Below are positions 42,584 to 54,300 of a DNA stretch of 64,000 nucleotides, piece by piece (position 1 is the first letter of the stretch; every line of letters starts with the position of its first letter). Location: the NCBI RefSeq assembly GCF_903819215.1, contig NZ_CAIJCT010000016.1. One strand, written 5' to 3'. The notes below the pieces were generated by a model. That model had not been told where the DNA came from, did no database searches, and was given only the letters and a program-made list of their open reading frames with translations. Position numbers and translations under genes: made by a program. The DNA is from Aedoeadaptatus coxii (GTDB lineage Bacteria; Bacillota; Clostridia; Tissierellales; Peptoniphilaceae).

Positions 42584-44239
42584 TTGAAATTTAATGAATT
42601 TAATTTGTCGCCGGAACTTTTAAAGGGCGTAGAGGCCATGGGCTTTGAAGAGGCTTCGCCCATTCAATCCCAAAGCATGGAGCCTATGCTCGCCGGGCGC
42701 GATGTGATCGCCCAAGCCCAAACGGGCACGGGAAAAACCGCTGCTTACGGCATTCCCATGTTGGAGACGGTGACGAAGGAAAAAAAGGTGCAGGGCCTTG
42801 TGCTCTGCCCCACGAGGGAACTTTGCCTGCAAGTGGCCGAAGAACTGGGGAAACTCGGCGCGTACAAAAAAGGCATTAAGATCCTTCCCATTTACGGCGG
42901 CACGAGCATTGAGCGGCAAATTCGCTCGTTAAAAGGCGGCGTGCAAATCGTCGTGGGTACGCCGGGCCGCGTCATGGACCATATGCGCCGAAAAACCCTG
43001 CGCTTTGACGATCTTTCCATCGCAGTATTAGACGAAGCCGACGAAATGTTCGCCATGGGCTTTCGCGACGATATGCAAACCATTTTAGGGGAAACACCTG
43101 AGACTCGCCAAACTTGCTTCTTCTCCGCCACCATGGAAAAGGACATTATGGATTTTTCCGCCCGCTTCCAATCGGATCCGGAAATCATCCGCATTAAACA
43201 TAAACAGCTCACGGTGGAAAACATTAAGCAATATTATTTGGAAATGAAAGCGTCCATGAAGCCTGAAATTTTAAGCCGCCTCGTGGACATTTACGATCCC
43301 ACCTTGGCCATTGTGTTCTGCAACACGAAAAAGCGGGTAGACGCTCTCGTCGCCGACATGGCGAGCAGAGGATACTCCGTGGACGGTCTCCACGGCGATT
43401 TAAAGCAAAACCAACGGGATGCCGTTATGAAGCGCTTTAGAAATTCTTCTATCGACATTCTCGTGGCCACCGACGTGGCGGCGCGAGGCATCGACGTAGG
43501 CGACGTGGACATGGTGGTGAACTACGATCTTCCCCAAGACGAGGAATATTACGTGCACCGCATCGGCAGAACGGCACGTGCCGGCAGAAAGGGCCTTTCC
43601 TTTTCCTTTATCGTCGGCCGCGACATTTATAAATTAGAAGACATCGCCCGCTACACCAAAGCCGATCTCCACTACATGGAACTTCCCACCATCGAACAAA
43701 TGGACGACAACTATCGGGAAAATTTCGAGGCCAAAGTCATCGAAGGGTTGAAAAACCCGGGGGAATTGGGCGAGTACAAGGCTATGGTGGAATCTCTTCT
43801 GCGTCTCGAATACGGCGCTGTGGAAATTGCCGCATCCCTTATGAAGCTTTTAGACGACAGCCAACAAAATCGCAAACACGACGCCTTGGAGCAAGTGGAC
43901 TTCGGCAAAAAATTCCGCGCGAGAGGTTTGCGTAAAGATAATCGCAAGGAAAACAGAAAAGAGGTCAAGGGCAAGAAGAAAGGCGGCAAAAAACGCTTCT
44001 CCAATCAAGCCAAGCTTTATTGGAATGTGGGCAGAAAAGACGGCGTCAACCCGAAAGTCGTCCTCGCCGTGTTCAATAACGAAACCAATTTAGGCCGCGA
44101 CATCGTGGGCAATATTTTGCTCCGAGATCACCACACGGTCATCGAAGTGCCGAAAGATATGGCAAAGGCCGCCATCCATCAGCTGCAAAACAAAGAAGTG
44201 GCGGGCCAATCCATTCACGTGCGCCTTTACCGCGATTAA
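42584..44239 (+). CDS. DEAD-box RNA helicase (CshA/DeaD type with C-terminal RNA-binding domain)
   Basis: This 551-residue helicase has all core motifs: Walker A AQTGTGKT (45-52), PTREL, TPGR, DEAD (150-153), SAT (181-183), and HRIGRTARAGR. A basic linker (about 440-470, rich in Lys/Arg) leads to a DbpA/DeaD-like RNA-binding domain at the C terminus (about 475-551). Such proteins remodel ribosomal or cold-structured RNA. The TTG start at 42584 is 5 bases after GGAGG. A hairpin with T-run lies in its leader. Confidence 0.92.
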   Translation: MKFNEFNLSPELLKGVEAMGFEEASPIQSQSMEPMLAGRDVIAQAQTGTGKTAAYGIPMLETVTKEKKVQGLVLCPTRELCLQVAEELGKLGAYKKGIKILPIYGGTSIERQIRSLKGGVQIVVGTPGRVMDHMRRKTLRFDDLSIAVLDEADEMFAMGFRDDMQTILGETPETRQTCFFSATMEKDIMDFSARFQSDPEIIRIKHKQLTVENIKQYYLEMKASMKPEILSRLVDIYDPTLAIVFCNTKKRVDALVADMASRGYSVDGLHGDLKQNQRDAVMKRFRNSSIDILVATDVAARGIDVGDVDMVVNYDLPQDEEYYVHRIGRTARAGRKGLSFSFIVGRDIYKLEDIARYTKADLHYMELPTIEQMDDNYRENFEAKVIEGLKNPGELGEYKAMVESLLRLEYGAVEIAASLMKLLDDSQQNRKHDALEQVDFGKKFRARGLRKDNRKENRKEVKGKKKGGKKRFSNQAKLYWNVGRKDGVNPKVVLAVFNNETNLGRDIVGNILLRDHHTVIEVPKDMAKAAIHQLQNKEVAGQSIHVRLYRD

Positions 44240-44288
44240 TCACAGACCCTTTCTTGTGGTACAATCATAAAAAGAGAGGGGCGAACAC

Positions 44289-44852
44289 GTGAATTTAATT
44301 CCCTTGGAAGAACGGCATGTGGCAGATTTTTTAAATTGGCAGGATCACACCGATCCCCTTTACGCCATGTTTAATTTCGAAGAAACGGCGGAAACGATTG
44401 GAGAATGGTACCGCTGGAAGACCGAAGACAAGCGGGATCTTTACTATGCCATTATGGAAAAAGGGCGCGCCATCGGCTACATCGGCTTAAAAAATATATC
44501 GCCCATTACCCGCAAAGGGGAAGTGGGCATCATTATCGATTGTGCGGAAATGGGCAAAGGCTACGGCAGAGAGGCCATGGAGGAATTGATCCGCCTGGGA
44601 TTTGAAGACCTGGAGCTGGAGACCCTATATCTGGAAGTATTGCCGTGGAACGAGCGCGCCATGAAGCTTTATAAGCGACTTGGTTTTCGAAAGACGGCGT
44701 CCATTTTCAGACCCATGGATTTGCCCGAGGACGAAGAAAGCTTGCGGGCGTTTATGCCCTATGAACATAAAATTCGAAGGGGGCGGGGTTTCGGCGCCGT
44801 TCTCGTGGATCATATGGAACTGACGAAAGGGGTGTGGCGACGTGGAATTTAA
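44289..44852 (+). CDS. GNAT-family N-acetyltransferase (RimJ/RimL-like)
   Basis: This 187-residue protein has the GNAT acetyl-CoA motif GIIIDCAEMGKGYGREAMEEL and the following LYLEVLPWNERAMKLYKRLGF, typical of RimJ/RimL-type amino- or N-terminal acetyltransferases. The GTG start follows AGAGGGG. TACAAT at 44260 with a preceding TGG is a candidate extended -10. The last 11 bases overlap the DnaD-like gene, so the three genes to 46809 form an operon. Its substrate is unknown. Confidence 0.83.
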   Translation: MNLIPLEERHVADFLNWQDHTDPLYAMFNFEETAETIGEWYRWKTEDKRDLYYAIMEKGRAIGYIGLKNISPITRKGEVGIIIDCAEMGKGYGREAMEELIRLGFEDLELETLYLEVLPWNERAMKLYKRLGFRKTASIFRPMDLPEDEESLRAFMPYEHKIRRGRGFGAVLVDHMELTKGVWRRGI

Positions 44853-45825
44853 AATCGATCCGTTGCAATTAGACCTCGGCGACACGCCGATCGAAAACAT
44901 CTTTTTAAACGACTACATGCCCGGCGCCGACGGCGATTTTGTAAAAGTATATTTAGCGGGCATCCAAATGGCACACAATGGAGGCGAGGGCGATCATCAA
45001 ACCATCGCTTCTCGCCTTAATTTATTGGAAAGCGACGTTTTTCGCGCCTGGGATTACTGGGAAGGGGAAGGCATCGTAGAAAAAATCTACGAAGGCGAAA
45101 GTTACGGCATTCGCTTTTTGCGCCTGAAAGAACTTTACACCCGCGAAATTTACACGCCGGACAAAACCAAAAGCGATTTTGTAAAGCGTCTGGAAGATAG
45201 AGAAGTGGCGGATATGTTTACCCGCTGCGAATACTACATGCGCCGGCAAATACCCTATCAACAAAAACTGGACATCGCCTCCTGGCGGGAAGTTTACAAC
45301 ATGCCCATCGCCATGATCCTCGAAGCCTTCCGCTACGGTACCGAAGAAAAAAACAAGCGCTCCGTGGCCTATATCGAAGGCATCGTAAGAAACTGGGCGG
45401 ACGATAATATTCGCACGCCGGAAGCTTTGGAGAAAAACTTTATGGAGCACGACGCAAGCTATTACCGCTACCGTCATCTGCTGGAGCTAATGGGCCTTTC
45501 GAGAAAGCCCTATATTCGCGAAGAATCGGATATTGTGGAAGAGTACATGGAGATCATGAGCTTCGAATTATTGGAAGAAGCGGCCAAACGCACCGGCGGC
45601 ATCGCCAAGCCCAACTGGCGTTACTTTGAAAGCATTCTGGCGTCGTGGAAGGCGAAAGACATCCTTAAAAAAGAAGACCTTCCGAAAGATGCAAAGGAAA
45701 AGCCGCAGGTTCGAAGTACCCAAAAACCCATACAAAACTCCGCTACGGCCAAATACACATCCGACGATTTGGCGAAAATGGCGGAGCGAAAATGGAAAGA
45801 GTTTCAAGAAAGGCGGGGAAAGTAA
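44842..45825 (+). CDS. DnaD/DnaB-like replication initiation protein
   Basis: This 327-residue protein has an N-terminal winged-helix-like DnaD domain and a DnaD/DnaB_II helical domain (FTRCEYYMRRQIPYQ through EAFRYGTEEKN, then SVAYIEGIVRNWADDNI). Such proteins help load the replicative helicase at oriC and restarting forks. The GTG start at 44842 overlaps the upstream gene. The helicase-loader gene begins immediately after its stop, which supports the role. Confidence 0.85.
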   Translation: MEFKIDPLQLDLGDTPIENIFLNDYMPGADGDFVKVYLAGIQMAHNGGEGDHQTIASRLNLLESDVFRAWDYWEGEGIVEKIYEGESYGIRFLRLKELYTREIYTPDKTKSDFVKRLEDREVADMFTRCEYYMRRQIPYQQKLDIASWREVYNMPIAMILEAFRYGTEEKNKRSVAYIEGIVRNWADDNIRTPEALEKNFMEHDASYYRYRHLLELMGLSRKPYIREESDIVEEYMEIMSFELLEEAAKRTGGIAKPNWRYFESILASWKAKDILKKEDLPKDAKEKPQVRSTQKPIQNSATAKYTSDDLAKMAERKWKEFQERRGK

Positions 45826-46809
45826 ATGGCCCATTACTTCGACGACATTCGCAGAGAATACGACAAAATCCGCCGAGATAACGAACGCATGGCATCGGAT
45901 CGGCGAGAAGAAGCCTACCATATGGTCGATGGGTTGGAAGAAGTGGAAGACAACATACGCTCCTTGGGCTATGACGCCGCCCGCGCCGGCCTTTTAAGCG
46001 GCGACGCAGATGTGGCGACATCGGCGCAAAAAGAACTTCAAACATTAGAAGGCATTCGCCGTTCCCTACTATTAAAAGCAGGGCTTCCCGCCGATTACTT
46101 AGACCCCATTTACACCTGCCCCGATTGCAAAGACAAAGGCTACCTGGAAGACGGCACCCGCTGCCATTGCTTGGAGCGAAAACTCACCGCCTACCTACAC
46201 AGAGGAAGCCATATCGAGCGGCAAATCGCAACCAATAACTTCGGCAACTTCCGCATGGACATTTTTTCCGACATGCCCTACGGCGAAAAAAACATTTCCC
46301 CGCGGCAAAACATGGAAGAGATTCTAAAGGGCGTGAAAACCTTTATGGACACCTTTAAAGAACCCAACGACATGAACCTTCTCTTTTACGGCGCCACAGG
46401 CCTGGGCAAAACCTTCCTTTCCCACGCCGTGGCGGCGGAAATCATGGCAAATGGCGTATCCGTCGTCTACGAAACCGCCTTCGGCATGATCCGCATCTGC
46501 GAAGACAAAGTCTTTAACAAAAGCGGCGAGCGGGAAGCGGAAATGGCATATGACAGCCTCTTTACATCCGATCTCCTCATTATCGACGACTTGGGAACGG
46601 AAATGGCCAACGCCTTTACCATTGCGCAATTTTTTAATATCCTAAACACGCGGCTGATCGAAGGCAAAAAAACCATTATCAGCACCAATTTAAGCCCGAG
46701 AGAAATATCTGCAGTCTACGGAGACCGCATATTTTCGAGAATCTTCGACAAATTCGTGCCCATGGAATTTATCGGCGAAGACCTGCGCTGGGAAGCCGAT
46801 CGCCCATAA
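45826..46809 (+). CDS. dnaI: Helicase-loader ATPase (DnaI/DnaC-like)
   Basis: This 327-residue AAA+ protein has a Cys-rich zinc-binding segment (YTCPDCKDKGYL with RCHCLERK) before the ATPase domain, as in DnaI. Walker A is FYGATGLGKTFL, Walker B is LLIIDDLGTE, and the arginine finger region is GDRIFSRIFDKF. It loads the replicative DnaB/DnaC helicase with DnaD. The ATG directly follows the stop of the DnaD-like gene. Confidence 0.9.
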   Translation: MAHYFDDIRREYDKIRRDNERMASDRREEAYHMVDGLEEVEDNIRSLGYDAARAGLLSGDADVATSAQKELQTLEGIRRSLLLKAGLPADYLDPIYTCPDCKDKGYLEDGTRCHCLERKLTAYLHRGSHIERQIATNNFGNFRMDIFSDMPYGEKNISPRQNMEEILKGVKTFMDTFKEPNDMNLLFYGATGLGKTFLSHAVAAEIMANGVSVVYETAFGMIRICEDKVFNKSGEREAEMAYDSLFTSDLLIIDDLGTEMANAFTIAQFFNILNTRLIEGKKTIISTNLSPREISAVYGDRIFSRIFDKFVPMEFIGEDLRWEADRP

Positions 46810-46899
46810 AACAATCAAAAGAAAAACCTCATCAAAGGGGCAAATTTCACAAAATATAGAAAATACATCGTTATAAAAGAAACTATACACCCGATTGTA

Positions 46900-46928
46900 T
46901 TGAGTATTCGAATTATATCTACTATAAT
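46900..46928 (+). promoter_or_regulatory. Promoter of the aminotransferase at 46962
   Basis: TTGAGT (46900-46905) and a perfect TATAAT (46923-46928) are 17 bases apart, 33 bases before the start codon. Confidence 0.8.
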
Positions 46929-46961
46929 GAAATTATCGAAAGTTGAGAGAGGAGAATTTTG

Positions 46962-48152
46962 ATGAAATTATCTAACCGTATTGAATCCATGCCTTATAGT
47001 GCGATTCGTAAACTGACACCTTATGCCAACAAGGCAAAAGAAGCAGGCAAAAAAGTGTACCACCTAAACATCGGCGCGCCCGACGTTGAAACGCCCCAAG
47101 TATTCTTTGATGCCATTAAAAACATCGACATGAAAGTATTAAGCTATGCACCCTCCCCGGGACTTCCCGAACTTCGCGAAGGCATGGCAAAATACTACCA
47201 ACGTCGCGACATTCCTATGACCGCTGACGACATCGTCGTAACAGCAGGCGGCTCCGAAGCCCTTCTTTTCACCCTACTCGCCATCACCGATGTAGGCGAT
47301 GAAATCCTTACCTGCGAACCCTACTACACCAACTATCTTTCTTACTTTATCGAAACCTCTACCACCGTCACCACTTTCCCGACGGTCGTAGAAAACGACT
47401 TCCACCTCCCTTCGAGAGAAGTCATCGAATCCAAGATTACCGATAAAACCAAAGCCATTCTTCTTGCCAACCCCGGCAACCCCACCGGCGCCGTTTACAC
47501 ACAAGAAGAAATCGAACTTATTGCCGACATCGCAATCGACAATAACCTTTGGATCATCGCTGAAGAACTTTACCGCGAATTCATCTTCGACGGCAAAAAA
47601 TTCCACAGCTTCGGTACCATCGAACGCATTCAAGATCGCCTGATCTTACAAGACTCCATTTCCAAACGTTTCAGCGGATGCGGCGCCCGTATCGGTAACT
47701 TGGCATCCATGAACAAAGACTTCATCGCCGCTGCAAACAAACTTGCAACTGCACGTCTTGCCGCTCCTACCGTCGACATGATCGGTGCTGCAGCACTTTA
47801 CGAAATGGACGATTCCTACCTCGATCAAATCTCCGACATTTACCAAGAACGTCGCGACGTGATCGTAGAAGAACTTAACAAAATCGAAGGCGTTAAATGC
47901 AACATGGCAGGCGGCGCATTCTATACGGTAGCCGATCTTCCCGTAGAAGACGCAGAAGACTTCTGCCGCTGGTTGCTCGAAGAATTCGACGTCGACGGCG
48001 AAACCGTTATGATGGCACCTGCCGCAGGTTTCTACGAACACAGCGAAAACTTCAAGAGCCAAGTACGCTTAGCTTACGTCCTCAACAACGATGCCATTCG
48101 CAAAGCAATGCACATCCTTGACGAAGGCCTGAAAGCATACAAAGCAAGATAA
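46962..48152 (+). CDS. PLP-dependent aminotransferase (class I/II, aspartate/alanine type)
   Basis: This 396-residue aminotransferase has PLP contacts VTAGGSEALLF and NPGNPTGAVY, the PLP lysine in SISKRFSGCGARIG, and a C-terminal arginine in VRLAYVLNN. It is distinct from the two aminotransferases near the had cluster. ATG 46962 follows GAGAGGAG; a TTG just before it is not needed. It is a single-gene unit with a strong promoter and terminator, suggesting high expression. Substrate is undetermined. Confidence 0.85.
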   Translation: MKLSNRIESMPYSAIRKLTPYANKAKEAGKKVYHLNIGAPDVETPQVFFDAIKNIDMKVLSYAPSPGLPELREGMAKYYQRRDIPMTADDIVVTAGGSEALLFTLLAITDVGDEILTCEPYYTNYLSYFIETSTTVTTFPTVVENDFHLPSREVIESKITDKTKAILLANPGNPTGAVYTQEEIELIADIAIDNNLWIIAEELYREFIFDGKKFHSFGTIERIQDRLILQDSISKRFSGCGARIGNLASMNKDFIAAANKLATARLAAPTVDMIGAAALYEMDDSYLDQISDIYQERRDVIVEELNKIEGVKCNMAGGAFYTVADLPVEDAEDFCRWLLEEFDVDGETVMMAPAAGFYEHSENFKSQVRLAYVLNNDAIRKAMHILDEGLKAYKAR

Positions 48153-48161
48153 GAAGACAAA

Positions 48162-48193
48162 AATAAGCCCTGAAACGAGGGCTTATTTTTTTG
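48162..48193 (+). terminator. Terminator after the aminotransferase at 46962
   Basis: AATAAGCCCT and AGGGCTTATT form a 10-bp stem followed by T. Confidence 0.88.
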
Positions 48194-48310
48194 TGCGGAA
48201 ATGCGAATTTAGCAATGTAACGTCAGGAAAATTTTGTGAAATTTCGGCCAAATAAAGTGATTTTACAACTAAAAGCCAGTGAAACTAAAATAAAAACATT
48301 CTTTCAACTT

Positions 48311-48339
48311 GTATACTGTTCTGACCTTGTATATAATGG
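48311..48339 (+). promoter_or_regulatory. Promoter of the giant surface protein gene
   Basis: TTGTAT (48311-48316) and perfect TATAAT (48334-48339) are 17 bases apart, 57 bases before the ATG. The -35 lies within CTTGTATACT (48310-48319), which matches ten bases of the GntR-type boxes found upstream of gntR and acdB. Confidence 0.75.
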
Positions 48340-48395
48340 TTTGATAAAGAAGTTTTCGTAGCTTCTTTAAATATAAAAAAGAAAGGAGGGAGAAA

Positions 48396-51300
48396 ATGAA
48401 CAGGAAATTACGTCTATTCATGCTGATTTTAATGCTGACACTTTTCGCCCACGGCACAGTATACGCGGCCGACGAAAAAGACTTAGGCGCCGACGCTCCG
48501 GCGGCGGTGGAAACTTCAGTTTCTCCCGACCAAACGAAGGGAAAGGATGAACAATTCCCTATTCCAACCGCAACGGAAGAAACAAAGTCCGCCACATCAC
48601 CTGAAAAGGATATAAAATCGACAGAGGGTGAGGCAACATCCGGCGAAACGAACGCCGTAGACGAAGCAAAAGCTGCGGAAGATCATAAAGGTGAAGAAAC
48701 AAAAGCGACGACGAAAGAAAAAGCCGCCGCGCCCTTAATGGAAAAAGCGGCAACGACCCCATCCGAACCGGAAAAAGCGACGGAAAATGGCACTTCGGGA
48801 AAAAACGAAGAGTCTACCGGCGAAACGAAACCGGAGGGGAAGGAAGAAAAACCCGTCGAAGCTAAAAACCAGGTGGAACCTTCAGAAGATCTTAAAAAAC
48901 TCGGCGAACAAATAAAAGCCGAGAAAGATGATAAGAAGAAGGCCGAACTTCAAAAAGAGTACAATGAAAAGTACTTGAAAGAAGTTGAGGCCGGAGCCGG
49001 TCGTAAACTCGATAAAGATATCGAAGATAGCTTGACGGAAGATAAGGATATCGCCGATTACCATAAGATCAAAGCCAAAAAAGAAGAGATCGAAGAAAAG
49101 CGATCCCAGGGCAAATTGACTCAAGAAGATATCGACGATTTCAATAAACTTCTGGGCGCCTTTGAGCCGCCGAGAAAGTTGACTGATGAAGAGGCCAAAA
49201 TTGCCAATGATTTGGCTGAAAAGCCCTATATCAACATCAGCGACGAATCTTCTGACTACGGTAAGGAAAAATACGCGGAGTATCAAAAGATTAAAAAAGC
49301 TTTAGACGAGGCATTGGACCCCAATAAGGATCCCATAACCGAGGAAAGGCTAAAAGAACTCGGCGTTACGTCATTACAAGAGCTGAAGGATAAATTCGAT
49401 AACCTCAATAAGGAAGTTTTAGAATTAATCAAGAGCAACGACGATACTAAAAAAATTGTACCGGCTTTTGGTGATAAAGACGGTAAACCCAAAGTTCAAA
49501 TCTATCCCATGGGTCCCAACGGCTTAGGGAAAGAACTGGACATGGGTAAGGAAGACTACTATATTCCCGACGGTACTTCTCTCGACCTGCTCGTTCAAGT
49601 CGGTAAGAATAATGATGGACAAGACTTCACCTTTACTATTACGCCGAATAGAATAGGCGAACCCAGCGGTGATGTCTCTGCGGGAGAAAATGTCGTCTTC
49701 TTAAACGGTAAACCGATGACTTTTAATAAAGAAAACGGGACTTACTCTTTTAAAACCGATAAAGACTTCGGCATCGGCCAAATGAGAGTTAAAATCCCCG
49801 CATCCTTTGGGAAGCTTCATGAAGGTTTTACCTTGAAGATTCAAGCCGGAGACAAGACGGAGATTACGAAGAAATTCCTTATCACCAAAAAAGGCTATAA
49901 AGATTTTGCCGACACATCCGGCATAGGTAGCGATGGAAAAGAGAAACCGAAAGTTGAAGACGCCGGTGAAATTCAAGATGGAAAAGTAAGTGAATATACT
50001 CAAAAAGTATTTAACATATTAACTCTTCTTGAAAAATCCGACGCATACATCGATAAGGTTATCGCTAACTCCGGAAATGGAAAGGCCATCGATTTGGATC
50101 ATGTCAAAATTCAAATCACTTTACCGAAGGATAGAGAAGGCAAGGTCGCTGAATTTATTCAAGGGGAAGGCCTGCAGTTTGAAAAACAAAAAGACGGATC
50201 TTATGTACTTGAACTTGAAAAGAAAGTTTTTGAAGGACAACTTGAGGAAAAAGACGGTAAGTATTATTCAAAAGGTACTGAAATCACAAAAGCAAAAGAC
50301 CTCAAAAATGCTCTTCTTATCGGAAAAGACGGCAAAACCTATGTAGATGAAACCGGAGAGCATGAAGTCACAACGACGGAATCTCTCGAAGGCGAAAGCT
50401 ATAAAGTTATAGGCGACGTTCTTTATCAAGGTGAGAAAAAACTTGGCACCTTTAAGAACAATAAGTTTGATGCTGAGGTTGAAGAAGAGGGGAAAAAAGT
50501 TAAGAAGACTTTTGAACTTCGTGGCAATAAACTCCTCATCTACACCGATGTAAAAGACGTCTATGAAGGCCACGTAGCCAATAAAGGCGAAAACAAAGAA
50601 GCCGAACCGACGGTTACGCCGACGAGCAAAGGTAAACAAGTTACCGTCAAAAATACTGTCGATGGTAAAGAAAAAACATCCTTCGGCGGAACCATTGTAG
50701 AAAATCCCATCTTCAAAAAAGAAGGGGATAGCCTTAAACTCTTCGATGGAGCAAAAGGTTACACAGGTTCAGAAGAAGCTTTAGTCGACGACCAAGGTAA
50801 AAAGTACAGTAAAGACATTACAATTACAGAAGAAGACAAGAAGGCCGGCTTTAAAGAAATCGACGGCAAAAAATACAAGATTGTAAAAAATGCCGTATTT
50901 AAAAAAGGCTATATCGTCGAAGGATTAGAATCCAAACAAGGTTTCGTCCTACTCGATAAATTCGGTCGCCCCATGGAGAATGTAACCGTAACTTACGACA
51001 CAGTTAAGAAAACTTACACTTTTACGAAGACATCGGATACGAAGACATCGGAAAAAGATAAAAAACCACCGGTTACATCCGACGGCGATAAAATTATAGT
51101 TGGTGATGATGGAAAGCAAATTTACGTCGACTCCACTAATCACGTCGTAAACGGCGACTACGAGGCAATCCTCGGAAAGTATTACTACGACGGCAAGAAA
51201 TTTGTTTCGGCAGACGCTGAAAAAATAATCGGCGACAAACTTTATCAAGATCTCAAAAAAATTGATCTCGAGAAGAAAATATCGGAAACTTACCTTAAAG

Positions 51301-54300
51301 ATGGCAAACAGGCAGTTGTTCCCGAAGAAACCAAAAGGTACTACGGAAGCGATCAAGCTGAAGACTACTACACTTTAAACAATAGAGTTTACGTGAAGTC
51401 CACCTTTAACGGAAAGACGATCTTTATAAGCACCGATGCCGATGAAAAAGGCAAAGCTGATGTGCTTTCATCCGAACCCATCGAAAAGATTGTACAAATC
51501 ACAAAAGATGAGAAAGAAAAAGTAGTTGACGAAAATAATATTTTCGACGCCGTTAAAAAATCGAACTTCAAGCTTCGGTTCCCGGGCTTTGTAGCCGGGG
51601 AGCACGTCGTTTACAATCTGAATGCAAAAGTGCAGGCGGATTATACGACGACGGATGCTGATGGAACGTCTAAAAAGGTCTCCATCTTTAAAAATGAAAA
51701 TGGTAGTCAAATGGCTGTAGGATCAGATAAGGTAATCGACAAGTACTTTACTTTTAACCACAAAGCGGAGAAAAAGTATAAATTCTTTAAAAAGCATCCC
51801 GAAGACTTAGACAAAGTTCTCGATTATAACTTCATCAATATCTTCTATCGCGACGGAAACGATAGAGAAAGAGACGAGTATATTATCGATCTTTTGAAAA
51901 AAGAATCTGATGCGAAAACTGATGATGCAAAAGCGAAGATTGAAAAAGAACTGAACTTCTTAAATCTTTTAAGAAAAGAGCTTAGAAAACTTTCCGGAAA
52001 TGAAAACGCCGACTTTGCCAAAGACAAAGACGGAAAATTGATCTTCATCGATACTTCCATTAAAGAAGGTAAAGACAATAAGCTGGATCTTAATCGCAGT
52101 TTTCTTTGGAAAGTAGGCTTCAATAATTCCAATGGCGCACTCTTCCCGGAAGATAAAGATTCCGAGATTGTGATTGAAGATTATAATATGGACAATCGCC
52201 TGGTTTATGATGAAATCATCATTAACGATACTCGCGAAAATTGGGAGAAAGCTCAAAAAGCTTATGAAGATGCCAAGAAAAAATTAGCAGAAGCTCAAGT
52301 GGCACTCGAAAAAGAATCTAATGATTCAAACAAAGAGGCCGTAAAAAAAGCTGAAGAAGCTCTGAAAAAAGTCGAGTTTAAGGGCAGTAAAGAATACTTC
52401 TTCTTAGATCAAGTGAAGCGTATCTTCCTAGGTGTCAATCCGAGCTACACAGGCTATCGATTTGTACCGGGCGGAGACAACTTCGTGATTACGAGAAAAG
52501 ATATTCAAACGGCTTTAGACTCTAAGGGCAAGATCATTACAAAGGGCGATGGCGAAAACGCAATCACCTACCAAGTGACCTATGATAAGACTACCGCTCA
52601 AATTAAGATTAAAGTTCTGAACGCATTCTATAAGAAAGCGGAAGGCGATAAAAAAGCGACGAGTCCGATTCAAGAGGCTTATGCTAAGAATATCGGTAAA
52701 CTCATTGAAAAAGCTGGAGAATTAAGTAAGGCTGATTCCAAAGACTTAAATTCTAAGTTTGAAGATTTATTAAAAGTGACTTTCGATGAAAAATCCGATT
52801 GCTTTGGCGTTCTGAAAGAAAAGTTTGAAGAAACGCTGAAGAGAATTAATGCAATTGAAGATGCCGATAAAAAGGCAGCAGCTCTCAATGAGTTAACCCA
52901 AAACTTCACTTCGGAACTTAAAAAGCTTCAATTGAAATACCTCGATCCTTCTAAGAAGGCATACGACTACGACGATATGCGCTTTAATGCCCTTCGAATC
53001 GAGCTGGAACCCGGTACGGTAATCGGCGGCGCCATCGACGATACCAAAACTAAGCAAGTAGGCATTACTTCCGTTATCGTTCCTTCTGTAGACATTCCCT
53101 TTACCGATGAATTTGGAAATATCTTGACCAATAAAGATATGTATCTGAAAAAAGCGGTTAAAGATATTTTGAAAAACGGTATCGGCGAAGGAGAAAACAA
53201 GAAATCTTATAAAAAGTCAGACCTACAGAATGAAGCCAAATACAAAGAAATTATGGCCGAAGCTTATAGAAGAGTCGCAGACCTTAAAGACGCCAAAGGA
53301 AATTCTCTAGTCAAAGATCTTGTAAAGGTGGAAAAAGGTAACGAAAAGAAAGTCGGTATCGAAAAGTACACCATTGAAGACGCTAAAAATTTTGCCTATG
53401 ACGAATTCTTGATTGGCGAAAAGCCCATGCAAGACGGCAACGGTAACTTAGTGAATCCCTATTGGCGAAAAGGCAAAGATGGCAAGATTCAAAATGCCGA
53501 AGCTTTAATGAATGCTTACATTGAGCAATTAAAAGCTAAAATCAAAGGCTTTGATGAGGCATCCTTTAAAAAATCCAAGGCATATCAAGAGCTTACCAAT
53601 CCGAAACTGGAGTTGGGCATCTACTATATGCACAAAATGGGATATGATCGAGCATACTTCGCAAACCAAGCGGAATATAAGCTCAACAAGGTGAACCAAG
53701 GCCCCGGCATCTTCGGTCATGAAGATAACTGGAAGAACAAGGTTTGTTATCCGGGAATCGGACAATGTCTTGAAAATGCAGGCGGCGACAAGTTCCCGCC
53801 CTTCCATGGCAATGGAAAAGACGGGGACGGCATGAAGGCGGAAGATAAATTTACTATGACTCATGAACCTTCCGTATTTAAACCGGAAAGTGAAAGTCCT
53901 AAATTTAATAAATCTTCCGACAAAACGGGCCCCATCGATTTATCTAAAGAAGAGAACCCGAAAGTCAACTTTGACGTTACCTTGAAGGTGGATAAGTCGA
54001 AGCTGGAAGACAAACTGGCAGCCGACGTCATTACGGGCGGAACGACGGATCTGACTCAATATAATGAAAGAGGCTATTTTGTCTATAAGAACTCGGTCAT
54101 CGTCGATTTCTTACCGGACATTTTCCAATTGGCTGACGGTTCCGTTATTAAGTTGGAGATCAACGAAAAAGCTCTTCAAGCTAACGGAGCAAACGCCGAT
54201 AAGGAAACCATGGAAGCTCTGAAGAAGGTGAAAGCTAAGTACGTTGAAGATATTTATAAGTATCTCGAAACTTTATCCGGAGCTAAAAGAGAAGCCCTAA

